Origin: Proteus faecis
GTDB lineage: Bacteria; Pseudomonadota; Gammaproteobacteria; Enterobacterales; Enterobacteriaceae
DNA length: 64,000 nucleotides
Direction of reading: 5' to 3'
Assembly: GCF_003144395.1 (NCBI RefSeq)
Contig: NZ_PENZ01000045.1
Location: forward strand, 249,220-313,219
Positions 38,023 to 48,944 of the stretch are shown piece after piece. Under the pieces are notes generated by a model. It saw only the letters and a list, made by a program, of their open reading frames with translations. It ran no database searches and was not told the DNA's origin. Made by a program: the position numbers and the translations under genes. Position 1 is the stretch's first letter. Each line of letters begins with the position of its first letter.

Positions 38023-39009
38023 ATGAAAACTAAAAAAGTCAGTTTGTTTATTATCTTAATGATTATTATCGGTATTATTGCAGGTATCTATTATTATGAA
38101 GAAAACAAAGAGTCTGAATTAGTACTCTATGGCAATGTCGATATACGTACAGTCAATCTCAGTTTTCGTGTTGCTGGAAGATTAGACTCATTACTCGTTG
38201 ACGAAGGTGCACCCGTCCAAAAAGGACAACTATTAGGTAAGCTTGATGATGCCCCCTATCGCAATGCACTCAATAAAGCTTATGGTGAGCGTGATAGTGC
38301 CATTGCTTCGTTAGCTTTAATGGAAGCGGGGTATCGTACTGAAGAAATCGCGCAAGCTCAATCTGATGTGTCATTAAAGCAAGCCGCTTGGCAATATGCC
38401 GATAACTTTTATAAACGCCAGCAAGATCTTGCCAAGCGAAAAGTCATTTCAGCCAATGATTTAGATAGCGCAAGAAATAATCGCAATCAAGCAGCCGCAG
38501 CCTTAAAAGCAGCACAAGATAAATTAAATCAGTATCAAAATGGTTATCGAAAAGAAGATATTGAGGCGGCAAAAGGGCAGGTTATGCAAGCTAAAGCCGC
38601 CGTTGCACAAGCTGAATTAAACCTCCAAGACACACAATTAATCTCTCCATCACAAGGTACTGTGTTAACTCGAGCTGTGGAACCAGGCACAATGTTATCT
38701 GCCGGAAGCCCTGTATTTACGGTGTCATTAACTAACCCTGTTTGGATCAGAGCTTATATCAGTGAAACACATTTAAACGAAGCTATTCCTAATCGAGAAG
38801 TTTATCTCTACACCGATGGACGTAAAGATAAGCCATACCATGGCACGATTGGATTTGTTTCCCCTACAGCCGAATTTACGCCAAAAAGTGTCGAAACACC
38901 TGAATTAAGAACTGATTTAGTTTATCGCCTCAGAGTGGTTGTGACAGATGCTGATGACGAATTGCGCCAAGGTATGCCAGTCACCTTAAAATTTGCCTCC
39001 TCTCATTAA
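38023..39009 (+). CDS. ybhG: Membrane fusion protein YbhG (HlyD family)
   Basis: 328 residues (E. coli 332). One N-terminal membrane anchor or uncleaved signal (residues about 7-27), then biotinyl-lipoyl-like half domains ([27 protein letters not shown]) flanking a long coiled-coil hairpin (about 85-205, rich in Ala/Gln/Glu), and a beta-barrel C-terminal part ([24 protein letters not shown]). It is the periplasmic adaptor of the YbhFSR ABC exporter. Confidence 0.94.
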   Translation: MKTKKVSLFIILMIIIGIIAGIYYYEENKESELVLYGNVDIRTVNLSFRVAGRLDSLLVDEGAPVQKGQLLGKLDDAPYRNALNKAYGERDSAIASLALMEAGYRTEEIAQAQSDVSLKQAAWQYADNFYKRQQDLAKRKVISANDLDSARNNRNQAAAALKAAQDKLNQYQNGYRKEDIEAAKGQVMQAKAAVAQAELNLQDTQLISPSQGTVLTRAVEPGTMLSAGSPVFTVSLTNPVWIRAYISETHLNEAIPNREVYLYTDGRKDKPYHGTIGFVSPTAEFTPKSVETPELRTDLVYRLRVVVTDADDELRQGMPVTLKFASSH

Positions 39010-39022
39010 GTGTGGGGAAAAA

Positions 39023-40792
39023 ATGGAACACACTGATTACACTATCGAACTTAAAGGTGTTGAGAAACGCTTTATAGGGATGGAAAACCCTGCTGTTTCG
39101 TCATTAACCGCCACCATCACAGGTGGCTCTGTGACGGGGTTAGTTGGCCCTGATGGTGCAGGTAAAACAACCTTAATTCGGATGCTTGCGGGTTTATTAA
39201 AACCTGATGCGGGTGATATTCGAATTTTGGGTATGGATCCGCAAAAACAGAGTGTCGATGTCAGAGCAATTCTTGGCTATATGCCACAAAAATTTGGGCT
39301 CTATGAAGATTTAACGGTATTAGAAAACCTTAATCTTTATGCTGATTTAAAAAATGTCATTGGTGAGGAGCGCGAAAAAGTTTATCACCAACTACTCACT
39401 TTTACTGATCTTACTCGCTTTACATCTCGCCTTGCAGGTAATCTTTCCGGAGGGATGAAACAAAAACTTGGCCTTGCCTGTACTTTATTAGGTAGCCCTA
39501 AAGTTTTACTACTTGACGAGCCAGGTGTCGGGGTCGATCCCATTGCACGCCGTGAACTTTGGCAAATGGTACATGCTTTGGCTAGCGATGGCATGTTGAT
39601 ACTATGGAGCACCTCTTATCTTGATGAAGCAGAGCAATGTAAAAACATTCTCTTACTTAATAAAGGAGAGCGACTTTATAGTGGCATCCCTCAAGATTTA
39701 ACAGCCAAAATGGCAGGTCGCTCTTTTTTACTTAATGTTGAAGGTCATCAGCGTAGAAAAGTATTGCAACAGGCGATTATTCAACCTCAAGTAACTGATG
39801 GCGTTATTCAAGGGCAATCCGTTCGTTTGATCTTGAAAAAACAGAGTAATCAAACTGAATTACTGAGTGCTTTGGGTAAACCTGATGCGAAGCTTATTCC
39901 TGCTACACCTCGCTTTGAAGATGCTTTTATCGATTTATTAGGAGGTGGGCCTTCTCATAAATCTGAATTAGCTGAAATTATGCCTCAGATCCCCCCCTCA
40001 CCTAACGAGACTGTGATTGAAGCACAACAGTTAACCAAAATGTTTGGTCAATTCGCAGCAACCGATCATGTCGACTTCCAAGTTAAACGTGGTGAAATTT
40101 TCGGTTTATTGGGCCCTAACGGTGCAGGTAAATCGACAACTTTTAAAATGATGTGTGGTTTATTAGTCCCTACCAGCGGTAAAGCCCTTGTGCTAGGGAT
40201 GGACTTGAAAGAAAGCTCGGGTAAAGCACGCCAACATTTAGGTTATATGGCACAAAAATTCTCACTTTATGGCAACCTTAAAGTGGGACAAAACTTGAAA
40301 TTCTTCTCTGGTGTTTATGGCTTACATGGCAAACAGCAACGCGACAAAATCAACGATATGTTAACAGCTTTTGGTTTACAACCGATGGTAAACCAAATCA
40401 CTGAAACCTTACCTCTAGGTTATAAGCAACGCCTTGCCCTTGCGTGCTCATTAATGCACGAGCCCGATATTCTCTTTTTAGATGAACCTACATCAGGCGT
40501 TGATCCATTAACGCGAAGAGAATTTTGGCTACATATTAATGGTATGGTTGATAAAGGGGTGACTGTGATGGTTACCACTCACTTTATGGATGAAGCCGAG
40601 TATTGTGATCGTATTGGCTTAGTTTATAGAGGAAAAATCATTGCGGCCGGCGAGCCTGATTCTCTTAAAAAAATGGTTGCCAGTGATGATAATCCAACCC
40701 CTTCAATGGAAGATGCCTTTATTGGTTTAGTGCTGGATTATGATAAGAAACTTGAAAGTGAAAATGATAAAGGGAGCGAAAAACATGCATAA
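39023..40792 (+). CDS. ybhF: ABC exporter ATP-binding protein YbhF (two fused nucleotide-binding domains)
   Basis: 589 residues from the ATG at 39023 (GGGGA upstream); an earlier in-frame start would overlap ybhG. It contains two ABC domains. Domain 1: Walker [10 protein letters not shown], signature [12 protein letters not shown], Walker [13 protein letters not shown]. Domain 2: Walker [11 protein letters not shown], signature region [12 protein letters not shown] (a degenerate LSGGQ), Walker [14 protein letters not shown]. This matches E. coli YbhF. It drives the YbhS/YbhR transporter for drugs or cations. It overlaps ybhS by 8 bases. Confidence 0.95.
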   Translation: MEHTDYTIELKGVEKRFIGMENPAVSSLTATITGGSVTGLVGPDGAGKTTLIRMLAGLLKPDAGDIRILGMDPQKQSVDVRAILGYMPQKFGLYEDLTVLENLNLYADLKNVIGEEREKVYHQLLTFTDLTRFTSRLAGNLSGGMKQKLGLACTLLGSPKVLLLDEPGVGVDPIARRELWQMVHALASDGMLILWSTSYLDEAEQCKNILLLNKGERLYSGIPQDLTAKMAGRSFLLNVEGHQRRKVLQQAIIQPQVTDGVIQGQSVRLILKKQSNQTELLSALGKPDAKLIPATPRFEDAFIDLLGGGPSHKSELAEIMPQIPPSPNETVIEAQQLTKMFGQFAATDHVDFQVKRGEIFGLLGPNGAGKSTTFKMMCGLLVPTSGKALVLGMDLKESSGKARQHLGYMAQKFSLYGNLKVGQNLKFFSGVYGLHGKQQRDKINDMLTAFGLQPMVNQITETLPLGYKQRLALACSLMHEPDILFLDEPTSGVDPLTRREFWLHINGMVDKGVTVMVTTHFMDEAEYCDRIGLVYRGKIIAAGEPDSLKKMVASDDNPTPSMEDAFIGLVLDYDKKLESENDKGSEKHA

Positions 40793-41936
40793 TTCAGCTC
40801 AATCATCTCATGCTCGCTTTTCTTGGCGACGTTTATACGCACTGTGTTTAAAAGAAACAAAGCAAATTACTCGTGATCCCAGTAGTGCCCTAATTGCTAT
40901 TGTTATCCCACTTACTTTGCTGTTTATTTTTGGATATGGCATTAATTTAGATTCAAGCAAATTAAACATTGGTATTTTAACGAATCAACAAAGCCAACCA
41001 GCACAAGAGCTTGTTTACACCTTCACAAACTCACCGTATATCAATGCAACTATTAGTGATAATCGACAATTATTAATCGATAAAATGCAAGCGGGACAAA
41101 TTCGTGGCATTGTCGTTATTCCTGTTAATTTTGCTGAATTGCTTGCCCGTCAAGATACTACAGCCCCTATTCAAGTGATCACTGATGGCAGTGAGCCCAA
41201 TACCGCAAACTTCGTTCAGGCTTATACTAAAGGAGTTTGGCAAATTTGGTTACAACAACAAGCCATTAGTAAAGGTATTGATACTACACCATTAATTGAA
41301 ATAGAACCTCGCTATTGGTTTAATCCTGCTGCAATCAGCCAGCACTATATTATTCCGGGTGCAGTGACTATTATTATTACCGTAGTTGGAGCTATCCTTA
41401 CCTCGTTAGTGATTGCTCGCGAATGGGAAAGAGGCACTATGGAAGCCTTACTTTCCACTCAAATTACGCGCACAGAACTCTTACTTTCAAAACTTATTCC
41501 TTACCAAGTGTTAGGTAGTTTTGTCATGATCTTGTGTATGATAGTCACCGTGTTTGTGCTTGGCGTACCTTATCGAGGATCGTTGTGGATTTTAGGCGGG
41601 ATCACCTCGCTCTTTTTAGCTACCGCTTTAGGTATGGGGTTGCTTATTTCCACGCTAACGCGCAATCAATTTAATGCCGCAATGATTTCATTAAACGCTG
41701 CATTTTTGCCCGCAATTATGTTATCAGGCTTTGTTTTTGAAATTGATAGTATGCCCATCTTTATTCAAGTGGTGACCTATTTTATTCCTGCGCGTTATTT
41801 TGTGAGTAGTTTACAAACGCTATTTTTAGCTGGCGATATTCCGTTGATATTGATGCTAGATATGTGGCTATTAATTGTATCGGCGATATTTTTTATTGGA
41901 TTAACGGCGTTAGCAACACGTCGTCGATTAGATTAA
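40785..41936 (+). CDS. ybhS: ABC-2 type permease YbhS
   Basis: 383 residues from the ATG at 40785, preceded by AGGGAG. One N-terminal membrane helix ([19 protein letters not shown]), a periplasmic domain of about 130 residues ([21 protein letters not shown]) and five C-terminal helices with the [22 protein letters not shown] cytoplasmic coupling motif of ABC2_membrane proteins. Forms the membrane channel with YbhR. Very close to E. coli YbhS. Confidence 0.95.
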   Translation: MHNSAQSSHARFSWRRLYALCLKETKQITRDPSSALIAIVIPLTLLFIFGYGINLDSSKLNIGILTNQQSQPAQELVYTFTNSPYINATISDNRQLLIDKMQAGQIRGIVVIPVNFAELLARQDTTAPIQVITDGSEPNTANFVQAYTKGVWQIWLQQQAISKGIDTTPLIEIEPRYWFNPAAISQHYIIPGAVTIIITVVGAILTSLVIAREWERGTMEALLSTQITRTELLLSKLIPYQVLGSFVMILCMIVTVFVLGVPYRGSLWILGGITSLFLATALGMGLLISTLTRNQFNAAMISLNAAFLPAIMLSGFVFEIDSMPIFIQVVTYFIPARYFVSSLQTLFLAGDIPLILMLDMWLLIVSAIFFIGLTALATRRRLD

Positions 41937-41948
41937 AGGGAGAACTTT

Positions 41949-43058
41949 ATGTTTTATCGCCTTCTCACCTTGATAATGAAAGAGCTACAGTCATTATTAC
42001 AAGAGCCTCAAACGCGTATTATTTTAATAGTGCCAGTTATCTTTCAGATGATCTTATTCCCTTTTGCCGCGACGTTAGATGTTACTAATGCCTCTATTGC
42101 AATTTTTGATGAAGATAATGGTAAACAATCTATTGAGTTAACCCAACGTATCGCCAAAGCAAGTGCATTTTCTCAAACTCTTTTGCTTAAAAATGAACAT
42201 GAAATAAAAGAAACGATTGATAATCGCAAAGCGCTTTTATTAGTTCGTTTTCCACAGAATTTTAGTGCTGATTTAGAAAGCCATACTGCTACTAAATTGC
42301 AAATAATCCTAGACGGTCGAAATTCTAATAGTGCGCAAATCGCTGCTAATTATGTACAGCAAATCGTACAAAACTATCAAACTGAATTAGCAGGTAATAC
42401 ACCTTCTTTGCTGAATAAAACAGAGCTTGTTGTTCGTAATTGGTATAACCCTAATTTAAACTACAAATGGTTTATTGTACCTTCTTTGGTGGCATTGATT
42501 ATTACCATAGGCGTTATGATAGTCACCTCACTTTCTGTTGCTAGAGAGCGTGAACAAGGCACATTAGATCAACTATTAGTTTCTCCTCTATCAACATGGC
42601 AAATATTTATCGGCAAAGCGGTTCCCGCAATGGTTGTCGCTGCCGTTCAAGGCACTATCGTATTAATTATTGGGATATTTGGTTATCAAATTCCGTTTTC
42701 AGGTTCGCTAGCTCTATTTTACTTTACCATGTTAATTTATGGCTTATCACTGGTAGGGTTTGGTTTGTTAATATCAGCCTTAAGTTCGACACAACAACAG
42801 GCTTTTATTGGTGTATTTGTGTTTATGATGCCTGCGGTTTTATTATCTGGCTATATTTCCCCCGTAGAAAATATGCCGATTTGGCTACAACATGCCACAT
42901 GGATAAACCCAATTCGTCATTTCACCGATATCACAAAACAGATTTACCTTAAAAATGCCGATATTACTGTTATATGGCACAGTCTGTGGCCTTTATTAGT
43001 GATTGCAGTAGGAACGGGTAGCATTGCCTATTACCTTTTCCAACGGAAGATAGCTTAA
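41949..43058 (+). CDS. ybhR: ABC-2 type permease YbhR
   Basis: 369 residues (E. coli 368), with the same layout as YbhS: one N-terminal helix, a large periplasmic domain, then five helices. The coupling motif [30 protein letters not shown] is present. It lies 12 bases after ybhS and is the last gene of the cecR-ybhGFSR operon, followed by a bidirectional terminator. Confidence 0.94.
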   Translation: MFYRLLTLIMKELQSLLQEPQTRIILIVPVIFQMILFPFAATLDVTNASIAIFDEDNGKQSIELTQRIAKASAFSQTLLLKNEHEIKETIDNRKALLLVRFPQNFSADLESHTATKLQIILDGRNSNSAQIAANYVQQIVQNYQTELAGNTPSLLNKTELVVRNWYNPNLNYKWFIVPSLVALIITIGVMIVTSLSVAREREQGTLDQLLVSPLSTWQIFIGKAVPAMVVAAVQGTIVLIIGIFGYQIPFSGSLALFYFTMLIYGLSLVGFGLLISALSSTQQQAFIGVFVFMMPAVLLSGYISPVENMPIWLQHATWINPIRHFTDITKQIYLKNADITVIWHSLWPLLVIAVGTGSIAYYLFQRKIA

Positions 43059-43148
43059 AATCCGTATATTGATCACTAACTCTAATAGACTGATGCTAAA
43101 GAAAAAAATAATAGGCGAACAAGATACAAATCAGCTTAATATCAGCAT

Positions 43149-43190
43149 AAAAAAATCCCATAACTGACAAAGTTATGGGATTTATTTTTT
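43149..43190. terminator. Bidirectional terminator between ybhR and ybhL
   Basis: AAATCCCATAACT (43153-43165) pairs with AGTTATGGGATTT (43171-43183), with an A-run before and T-run after it, serving both convergent genes. Confidence 0.9.
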
Positions 43191-43240
43191 AAACTGTTTT
43201 TAAACTTTTTAACTACATTTATCCGTAGCTATCGTTAAAA

Positions 43241-43951
43241 TTAACGACGATCGCCTAAAATACGCAGTAACATTAAGAACAGATTGATAAAATCTAAATA
43301 AAGCGTTAATGCACCCATAATTGAGTAACGGCGCATATTTTCTTTATCTTCTTGGTTAATCTCATTACCCATATCTTTTAATTTTTGTGTGTCGTAAGCA
43401 GTTAAACCTGCAAAAATTAACACACCAGCGTAAGAAATAACCATGCTCATCATTGAGCTTTGCATAAAGATATTCACAATAGAAGCAATAATGATACCGA
43501 TAAGCCCCATAAACAGGAAGCTACCCATACCCGTTAAGCTACGTTTAGTGGTATAACCGTAAATGCTTAATGCACCGAACATTGCCGCACAAATAAAGAA
43601 GGTGCTAGCAATTGAAGATGCAGTATAAAGCAGTAATACGCTTGAGATAGTCACACCTGTTAACACGGAATAGAGCATAAATAATGAGGTTGCCATTGCA
43701 CCACTCATTTTATGAACCATACCTGATAACACGAAAACTAGCCCTAATTGAGCAATGATTAAACCAAAAAAGACGATCTTGCTGGAGAAAATCATTGATA
43801 ATAGTGCTTCGCTTGATGCAACGTATAATGCAACAAACGCAGTTAATAACAGCCCTACCGTCATCCAACCATAAACCTGAGCCATAAAGGTTTGTAGGCC
43901 AGAACCTGTGCGCTGTACGATTGAATCATTTGAACGTGAAAATCGATCCAT
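43241..43951 (-). CDS. ybhL: Bax inhibitor-1 family membrane protein YbhL
   Basis: 236 residues (E. coli 234). Seven hydrophobic segments after the short N-terminal tail RTGSGLQTFMAQVYGWMTVGLLLTAFVALYV. The family signature GALTLYLDFINLFLMLLRILG closes the protein, with the conserved FAGLTAYDTQKLKDMG before it (pH-sensing Asp pair region of BI-1 proteins). Relatives leak Ca2+ in a pH-dependent way; E. coli YbhL's role is unclear. Monocistronic, beside the moa operon as in E. coli. Confidence 0.93.
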   Translation of the reverse strand: MDRFSRSNDSIVQRTGSGLQTFMAQVYGWMTVGLLLTAFVALYVASSEALLSMIFSSKIVFFGLIIAQLGLVFVLSGMVHKMSGAMATSLFMLYSVLTGVTISSVLLLYTASSIASTFFICAAMFGALSIYGYTTKRSLTGMGSFLFMGLIGIIIASIVNIFMQSSMMSMVISYAGVLIFAGLTAYDTQKLKDMGNEINQEDKENMRRYSIMGALTLYLDFINLFLMLLRILGDRR

Positions 43952-44145
43952 GATGATTACCCTTTAATCATAGTAATAACGTTAGATTTAATAATAACGC
44001 TTATTTCAGCAAAGAGCCCATTATGGGCTCATTAGAATTTAATTTTATCACACTAATTTTACATTTCCATGAAATAAACTGTATGAAATGTCACCATAAA
44101 ATAAATTTAAGTAAAGTAATGTAGTGATTAATTCAGTGTAGTGAT

Positions 44146-44607
44146 TTATTCCCAACGCTCAGCCGAGTCATAATCACTTTGGCGTGCTTCTACCCATCTA
44201 TCATTATTTTCAGAAAGCCCTTCTTTTTTCCAAAAAGGCGCTCTTGTTTTTAAAAAATCCATAATAAATTCAGCAGACTCAAAAGCACTATTACGATGAG
44301 AACTGGTAACGCCCACAAACACTATCTCTTCACCAATATGCAAAGTCCCTACCCGATGAATAACACTGACACGTTGCAAAGGCCAGCGAGAACGAGCTTC
44401 ATTCACTATATCTGTCAGTGCTTTTTCTGTCATTCCCGGATAGTGTTCAAGCGTGAGCGTACTCACTTCATCACCAAGATTATGATTACGAACTTTACCC
44501 GTAAAGGTCACAACAGCACCATCGCTGTCGCACTCTGAAAGCCATTGGTATTCATCACCCACGCTAAAATTTTCAGTTTGTACTGAAATACGAGTTGATG
44601 CACTCAT
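44146..44607 (-). CDS. moaE: Molybdopterin synthase catalytic subunit MoaE
   Basis: 153 residues from the ATG at 44607, 6 bases after AGGAGG; longer in-frame starts run into moaD. MoaE and thiocarboxylated MoaD convert cyclic pyranopterin monophosphate to molybdopterin. Conserved residues: GAVVTFTGKVRNHNLGD, TLEHYPGMTEKAL, HRVGTLHIGEEIVFVGVTSSHRNSAFESAEFIMDFLKTRAPFWKKE (catalytic Lys). The start almost abuts the moaD stop. Last gene of moaACDE. Confidence 0.96.
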   Translation of the reverse strand: MSASTRISVQTENFSVGDEYQWLSECDSDGAVVTFTGKVRNHNLGDEVSTLTLEHYPGMTEKALTDIVNEARSRWPLQRVSVIHRVGTLHIGEEIVFVGVTSSHRNSAFESAEFIMDFLKTRAPFWKKEGLSENNDRWVEARQSDYDSAERWE

Positions 44608-44608
44608 C

Positions 44609-44854
44609 TTATCCTCCTGTAACAGGTGGGAAAAAGGCGATTTCATCACCATCTTTAATAACATGAGAGCCTTGAACAAAAGATTGATTTACCGCTGAGA
44701 GTAACTTGCCATCTTCTAACGCAAGTGACCAGCGTTCACCTTTGTTAATTAATACTTTACGTAAATCGTCTACTGTGTGGTATTCACAATCTAATTCGAG
44801 AGAATCAACACCCACTAATTCACGCACTTGAGCAAAAAAGAGAACTTTAATCAT
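44609..44854 (-). CDS. moaD: Molybdopterin synthase sulfur-carrier subunit MoaD
   Basis: 81 residues, ubiquitin-like beta-grasp protein ending FFPPVTGG; the terminal Gly-Gly is adenylated by MoeB and thiocarboxylated. Starts [15 protein letters not shown] as in E. coli. Overlaps moaC by 4 bases and leads straight into moaE. Confidence 0.96.
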   Translation of the reverse strand: MIKVLFFAQVRELVGVDSLELDCEYHTVDDLRKVLINKGERWSLALEDGKLLSAVNQSFVQGSHVIKDGDEIAFFPPVTGG

Positions 44855-45330
44855 GCTTCCACCTTAAAGTGACCTGATTTACCACCTGTTTTTTCTAATA
44901 AACGTACAGGCCCTATCACCATATCTTTTTGAACGGCTTTACACATATCATAAATCGTTAACGCTGCGACTGATGCCGCAGTTAATGCTTCCATCTCAAC
45001 CCCTGTTTTACCCGTTAAACGGCAAACAGATTCAATGCGTACACGGTTAGACTCCGTTAGTGCTTCTAAACGCACTTCGACTTTAGTTAATAACAGCGGA
45101 TGACATAATGGGATCAACTCCCATGTTCTTTTTGCTGCTTGAATACCAGCAATTCTTGCCGTGGCAAAAACATCACCTTTATGATGTTTACCTTCAGTGA
45201 TCATACTTAATGTTTCTGCTGACATTTCAACAAAGGCTTCAGCACGTGCTTCTCGTACTGTTTCAGCTTTAGCGCTAACATCCACCATGTGAGCTTCACC
45301 GGCGGCATTAATATGGGTTAGTTGAGACAT
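44851..45330 (-). CDS. moaC: Cyclic pyranopterin monophosphate synthase MoaC
   Basis: 159 residues from the ATG at 45330, where the sequence [33 protein letters not shown] begins as in E. coli MoaC. Converts the MoaA product (3',8-cyclo-GTP) to cPMP. The active-site region [20 protein letters not shown] and the [24 protein letters not shown] helix, with catalytic Lys/Asp, are conserved. It directly follows moaA; the moaB gene present in E. coli is absent here. Confidence 0.97.
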   Translation of the reverse strand: MSQLTHINAAGEAHMVDVSAKAETVREARAEAFVEMSAETLSMITEGKHHKGDVFATARIAGIQAAKRTWELIPLCHPLLLTKVEVRLEALTESNRVRIESVCRLTGKTGVEMEALTAASVAALTIYDMCKAVQKDMVIGPVRLLEKTGGKSGHFKVEA

Positions 45331-45369
45331 GCACAACTCCTGAAATTAACGAAATAACAGAGCGAAAAA

Positions 45370-46350
45370 CTATCCACCAATAACTGATAAGTTCGGTGTA
45401 ATACCGCTATCGCCTTGATGAAGAAAATGGGTTTCTCGTTTATGAAGAAGACCACCCTGAATACGCTGTTGTAATGCTTGTTGTTGACTATCATCAGCAA
45501 GTAAGTCACGTAAAGGAATTCCATTTTCACCAAATAGGCAAAGATGAAGATTACCAATAGCTGAAACACGTAAACGGTTACAAGTTAAACAAAAGTCTTT
45601 TTCATAAGGCATGATAAGACCAATTTCACCTTGATAATCAGGATGGGTAAACACTTGAGCGGGCCCGTCACTACGAGCGCGAGGGATCTGTAACCAACCT
45701 TCATTGAGTAAGCGCTGGCGAATCACTTCACCAGACAAATGAAAGCGGTTGAAAATATCACTACCGTCACCTGTTTCCATTAATTCAATAAAGCGCAACT
45801 GAATCGGTCGGTCTTTGATCCAATTAAGAAAATCAGGGAGGTTTTTATCATTCACATTGCGCATTAGCACAACGTTAACTTTTACTTTTTCAAAACCCGC
45901 AGTAAATGCAGCATCAATACCTTCCATTACTTGACTAAATTTATCTTGCCCAGTAATAGCATGGAATTGACGAGGATCGAGGCTATCAACACTCACATTA
46001 ATGGCACTTAAACCTGCATCACGCCATTGGGCAACATCTCTGGATAAGCGATAGCCATTGGTTGTTACTGCGATTTTTTTGATGGATGCATTGTCTTTAA
46101 TGGTTGCAATAATATCAGTAAAATCACGACGCATTGTCGGCTCACCGCCTGTTAGGCGAATTTTTTCTGTCCCTAACGCGGCAAAAGATTGTGTCAATCT
46201 ACTGATTTCATCTAACGAAAGAAATGATTTATGACCATTAGGCTTATAGCCATTAGGCAGGCAATAAGTACAACGGAAATTACAAACGTCGGTAATTGAA
46301 AGACGTAAATAGAAAAATTTGCGGGAAAACGCATCAACAAGTTGTTGCAT
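45370..46350 (-). CDS. moaA: GTP 3',8-cyclase MoaA
   Basis: 326 residues (E. coli 329). Radical-SAM enzyme starting molybdenum-cofactor synthesis from GTP. N-terminal cluster CNFRCTYC (CxxxCxxC, about residues 23-30), C-terminal substrate-binding cluster [30 protein letters not shown], and the terminal Gly-Gly (SVIGG) needed for activity. Preceded by a Moco-riboswitch leader. First gene of moaA-moaC-moaD-moaE. Confidence 0.97.
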   Translation of the reverse strand: MQQLVDAFSRKFFYLRLSITDVCNFRCTYCLPNGYKPNGHKSFLSLDEISRLTQSFAALGTEKIRLTGGEPTMRRDFTDIIATIKDNASIKKIAVTTNGYRLSRDVAQWRDAGLSAINVSVDSLDPRQFHAITGQDKFSQVMEGIDAAFTAGFEKVKVNVVLMRNVNDKNLPDFLNWIKDRPIQLRFIELMETGDGSDIFNRFHLSGEVIRQRLLNEGWLQIPRARSDGPAQVFTHPDYQGEIGLIMPYEKDFCLTCNRLRVSAIGNLHLCLFGENGIPLRDLLADDSQQQALQQRIQGGLLHKRETHFLHQGDSGITPNLSVIGG

Positions 46351-46359
46351 AGTAACACC

Positions 46360-46477
46360 TTTCCAAATCGGGAGATGCTGGCATTTCTACCTTGCACCCT
46401 GGTGACTTGTTTCGTCACGGCCAGAACATCATATCTTGTCTTGTAAGCACATGACTTAGACGTTAAGGCTAGGAGTT
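46360..46477 (-). ncRNA. Molybdenum-cofactor (Moco) riboswitch in the moaA leader
   Basis: Reading the minus strand toward moaA, the leader has ACUCCUAGCC at its 5' end, a GUGAC-GAAACAA-GUCAC hairpin, then CACCAGGGUGCAAGG, and CCGAUUUGGAAAGG just before the start codon. This order and these sequences match the Moco_RNA motif seen before moaA in E. coli and relatives. The 3' part overlaps the moaA ribosome binding site (GGAAAGG), consistent with translational control by cofactor. Assigned by recalled consensus, not by a covariance search. Confidence 0.8.
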
Positions 46478-46751
46478 AATCTTTATCTGTTTTTCACAGA
46501 TTTCTAATACCTATATATTTATTGTGGATTCTACCTGCTAATTTTTCAAAAAGCGAACAATGTTTTCGCTATATAATTTATAATACAACGACTTACAATA
46601 CTTTAATCACTCTAATAACATAAGTAAAAACACCTTTATTGATTAAATATTAGGCTATCAAAAGTAAAATTGAATTAGGAATGTGATGAAATCACGTCGT
46701 GATCATAGGCTTAAAATTTAATTGTGATAAATTAGCGACAAATTTTTAAAG
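46478..46751. other. Divergent promoter region between moaA and ybhK
   Basis: About 270 AT-rich bases upstream of the Moco riboswitch and of ybhK. They must hold the moa and ybhK promoters. No ModE box or FNR site of good quality was recognised. Confidence 0.55.
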
Positions 46752-46766
46752 ATGAGTAGAACAAAT

Positions 46767-47705
46767 ATGCGAAATCGCACGCTAAGTGATTTAGATCGTG
46801 TTGTTGCCCTGGGTGGTGGTCATGGCCTTGGACGTGTGCTTTCAGCACTCTCCTACTTAGGCTCTCGTCTGACTGGTATTGTTACAACAACAGACAATGG
46901 CGGTTCTACTGGCCGTATTCGCCGAGAAGAAGGGGGGATTGCGTGGGGAGATATGCGCAATTGCATTAATCAGTTAATTACTGAACCTTCCGTGGCTTCT
47001 GCGATGTTTGAATACCGTTTTTCGGGTACAGGTGAATTAGCAGGACATAACTTAGGTAATCTAATGCTTAAAGCTCTCGATAACTTAAGTGTTCGACCTT
47101 TAGAAGCCATTAACCTTATCCGTGGGTTATTAAGAGTGAATGCTCACCTTATTCCGATGTCTGAACAAGCTGTTGACCTTATGGCGATAGATGACCAAGG
47201 AAATGAAATTTATGGTGAGGTCAATGTTGATATTTTACCGAAGATCCCCAAAAAACTTGATCTCTATCCTAAAGTACCCACTACACGCGAAGCCATTGAA
47301 GCGATTGAACAAGCAGATTTGATTTTGATCGGTCCTGGTAGCTTTTTTACCAGTTTAATGCCTCTATTATTACTGCCAGAGCTTGCACAAGCATTGCGCC
47401 GTAGCAGTGCAACCACAATTTATATTGGTAATTTAGGCAAAGAGCTAAGCCCTGCAGCTGCCAGTATGACGATATCTGATAAAATCGCTATGATGGAAAA
47501 TTATATTGGTTTACAAACGATAGATGCCGTGATCATTAGCCCCGAAACACAATATGAATCGATGAAAGGTCGATTAATTGTACAAGCTCAATTGGAAGCC
47601 AAAGATATTCCTTATCGTCACGATCGCCATCTATTAAGCAAAGCTATTGAGTTAACATTGCAGCAATTAGGGCAACGTAATGCATCACCTCGAGCTGTTA
47701 AATAG
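46767..47705 (+). CDS. ybhK: YvcK/CofD-family protein YbhK
   Basis: 312 residues from the ATG at 46767, where the sequence [22 protein letters not shown] matches E. coli YbhK; an in-frame ATG at 46752 adds five residues. Family motifs [46 protein letters not shown] and [15 protein letters not shown] (nucleotide-sugar-binding Rossmann fold) are visible. Bacillus YvcK is needed for gluconeogenic growth and cell shape and binds UDP-sugars; the enterobacterial role is not defined. Divergent from moaA as in E. coli. Confidence 0.92.
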   Translation: MRNRTLSDLDRVVALGGGHGLGRVLSALSYLGSRLTGIVTTTDNGGSTGRIRREEGGIAWGDMRNCINQLITEPSVASAMFEYRFSGTGELAGHNLGNLMLKALDNLSVRPLEAINLIRGLLRVNAHLIPMSEQAVDLMAIDDQGNEIYGEVNVDILPKIPKKLDLYPKVPTTREAIEAIEQADLILIGPGSFFTSLMPLLLLPELAQALRRSSATTIYIGNLGKELSPAAASMTISDKIAMMENYIGLQTIDAVIISPETQYESMKGRLIVQAQLEAKDIPYRHDRHLLSKAIELTLQQLGQRNASPRAVK

Positions 47706-47726
47706 TATTTAACCATCTACTTTCAT

Positions 47727-47764
47727 AAAAAACCGCATCGGCAAACAGCAAATGCGGTTTTTTT
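47727..47764 (+). terminator. Terminator after ybhK
   Basis: AAACCGCAT (47730-47738) pairs with ATGCGGTTT (47752-47760), followed by further T residues to 47764. Confidence 0.88.
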
Positions 47765-47806
47765 GTTGGTAAAAACACAATATCACTATTGGTCTTCAAC
47801 GAATTA

Positions 47807-48757
47807 TTAGCTATTAAGTTGCTTTAATGTAATACGCTGGCTAATCACTTCTTCAATTTCGTCAAGTGTCATTGGTACATCATTTTTCATCAAACCAAGG
47901 CCTGCCACAGTGCGAGAAAACGACATTAAATCTAACGGAGGTAACTCCATGATCCAATTCTCTTCTGTTGCCAGCGTATCTTCTGCATTCAGAATATTTT
48001 GTATCACATCCGTAAAAGCTTGATGTGAAGAGACCCAATCTTGATCGCCACTTGCCCAAAACCAACGAGTAGCAATAAAGTTTCTCCACATATCTTCCCA
48101 ACCATCATAGATCCGACGCAGCATTGATGCGCTCATTAATGACCATGTTTGGGCTTCTTGTTGAGTAATATAACCTTGCTGGCAACCTTCTAAACAGAGC
48201 TTGTTAAAACGACAGAGATCCCAAATAAGGTATTTCACATTTTGGATATTCATACGATTTGTGCTCATCATATCGATTTGCCATAAACGCTCATTTTTAT
48301 CATGTTCAGTTAACTCAGAAAGTAAGATATCATTTTTTAATGACTGAACATCGTCTTCTTTGCCATTCAAAATTTGGTCACGTAACTGATAAAAATCATT
48401 CGTGTGACCTTGAGTAAGCAACCAAAAGAGTTGATAGACTAAATCCCAACGGTCGTTAATTCCCCAGCCTGCTGATAATCCACCATCATCTTTGCCTTGA
48501 GCATATTCGTTATATGCCCACTCATTCATTACGGCATAAGGCGCTGCAACATATAGACCCCATTCGTTGGGTAACAACTGATCTGCCGTATTTTCTACTT
48601 TAGATAAAATGGGCTCCTGCCCTGCTGTTGATGATTTTTGCAACTCACTATCTTGTACAGCAAATTTGCGTAGCCATTTAAAAAGTATAATAAGAAGAAT
48701 AACACCAAGAATTACTCCAGCAGAGCTAGGAAACCCTGCATAAACATAACCACTCAT
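47807..48757 (-). CDS. Membrane-anchored DUF1266 protein
   Basis: 316 residues. One hydrophobic segment near residues 11-28 (AGVILGVILLIILF) anchors it, then a linker to about residue 60 and a cytoplasmic or periplasmic DUF1266 domain. Recognisable DUF1266 elements are WGINDRWDLVYQLFWLLTQGH, YLIWDLCRFNKLCLEGCQQGYITQQEAQTW and GWEDMWRNFIATRWFW. The function of the family is unknown. It lies alone between convergent ybhK and uvrB on the same strand as uvrB, 187 bases downstream of the uvrB stop on its own transcript. Not part of the E. coli ybhK-uvrB interval as I know it, so it is an accessory insertion. Confidence 0.75.
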   Translation of the reverse strand: MSGYVYAGFPSSAGVILGVILLIILFKWLRKFAVQDSELQKSSTAGQEPILSKVENTADQLLPNEWGLYVAAPYAVMNEWAYNEYAQGKDDGGLSAGWGINDRWDLVYQLFWLLTQGHTNDFYQLRDQILNGKEDDVQSLKNDILLSELTEHDKNERLWQIDMMSTNRMNIQNVKYLIWDLCRFNKLCLEGCQQGYITQQEAQTWSLMSASMLRRIYDGWEDMWRNFIATRWFWASGDQDWVSSHQAFTDVIQNILNAEDTLATEENWIMELPPLDLMSFSRTVAGLGLMKNDVPMTLDEIEEVISQRITLKQLNS

Positions 48758-48878
48758 TCACTGTCCTTAATGTCTTTTTATCTTTGTAAATAATTGACGC
48801 TTTGTTTGTGGTGATATTTAAACAGTTGCACGCCATTAAGGGAATATCAAAAAAAGCAAAAAATGGAAGATAGAAGGT

Positions 48879-48900
48879 AAAAAGGGATAATCCCTTAAAA
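48879..48900 (-). terminator. Probable terminator after uvrB
   Basis: AAGGGA (48882-48887) pairs with TCCCTT (48891-48896) with a 3-base loop; the minus strand continues with five T residues. Short stem, so moderate confidence. Confidence 0.65.
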
Positions 48901-48944
48901 AATACGGATATCCCTTTATCGTTTTGTGACCTTAATTTCGCTAA

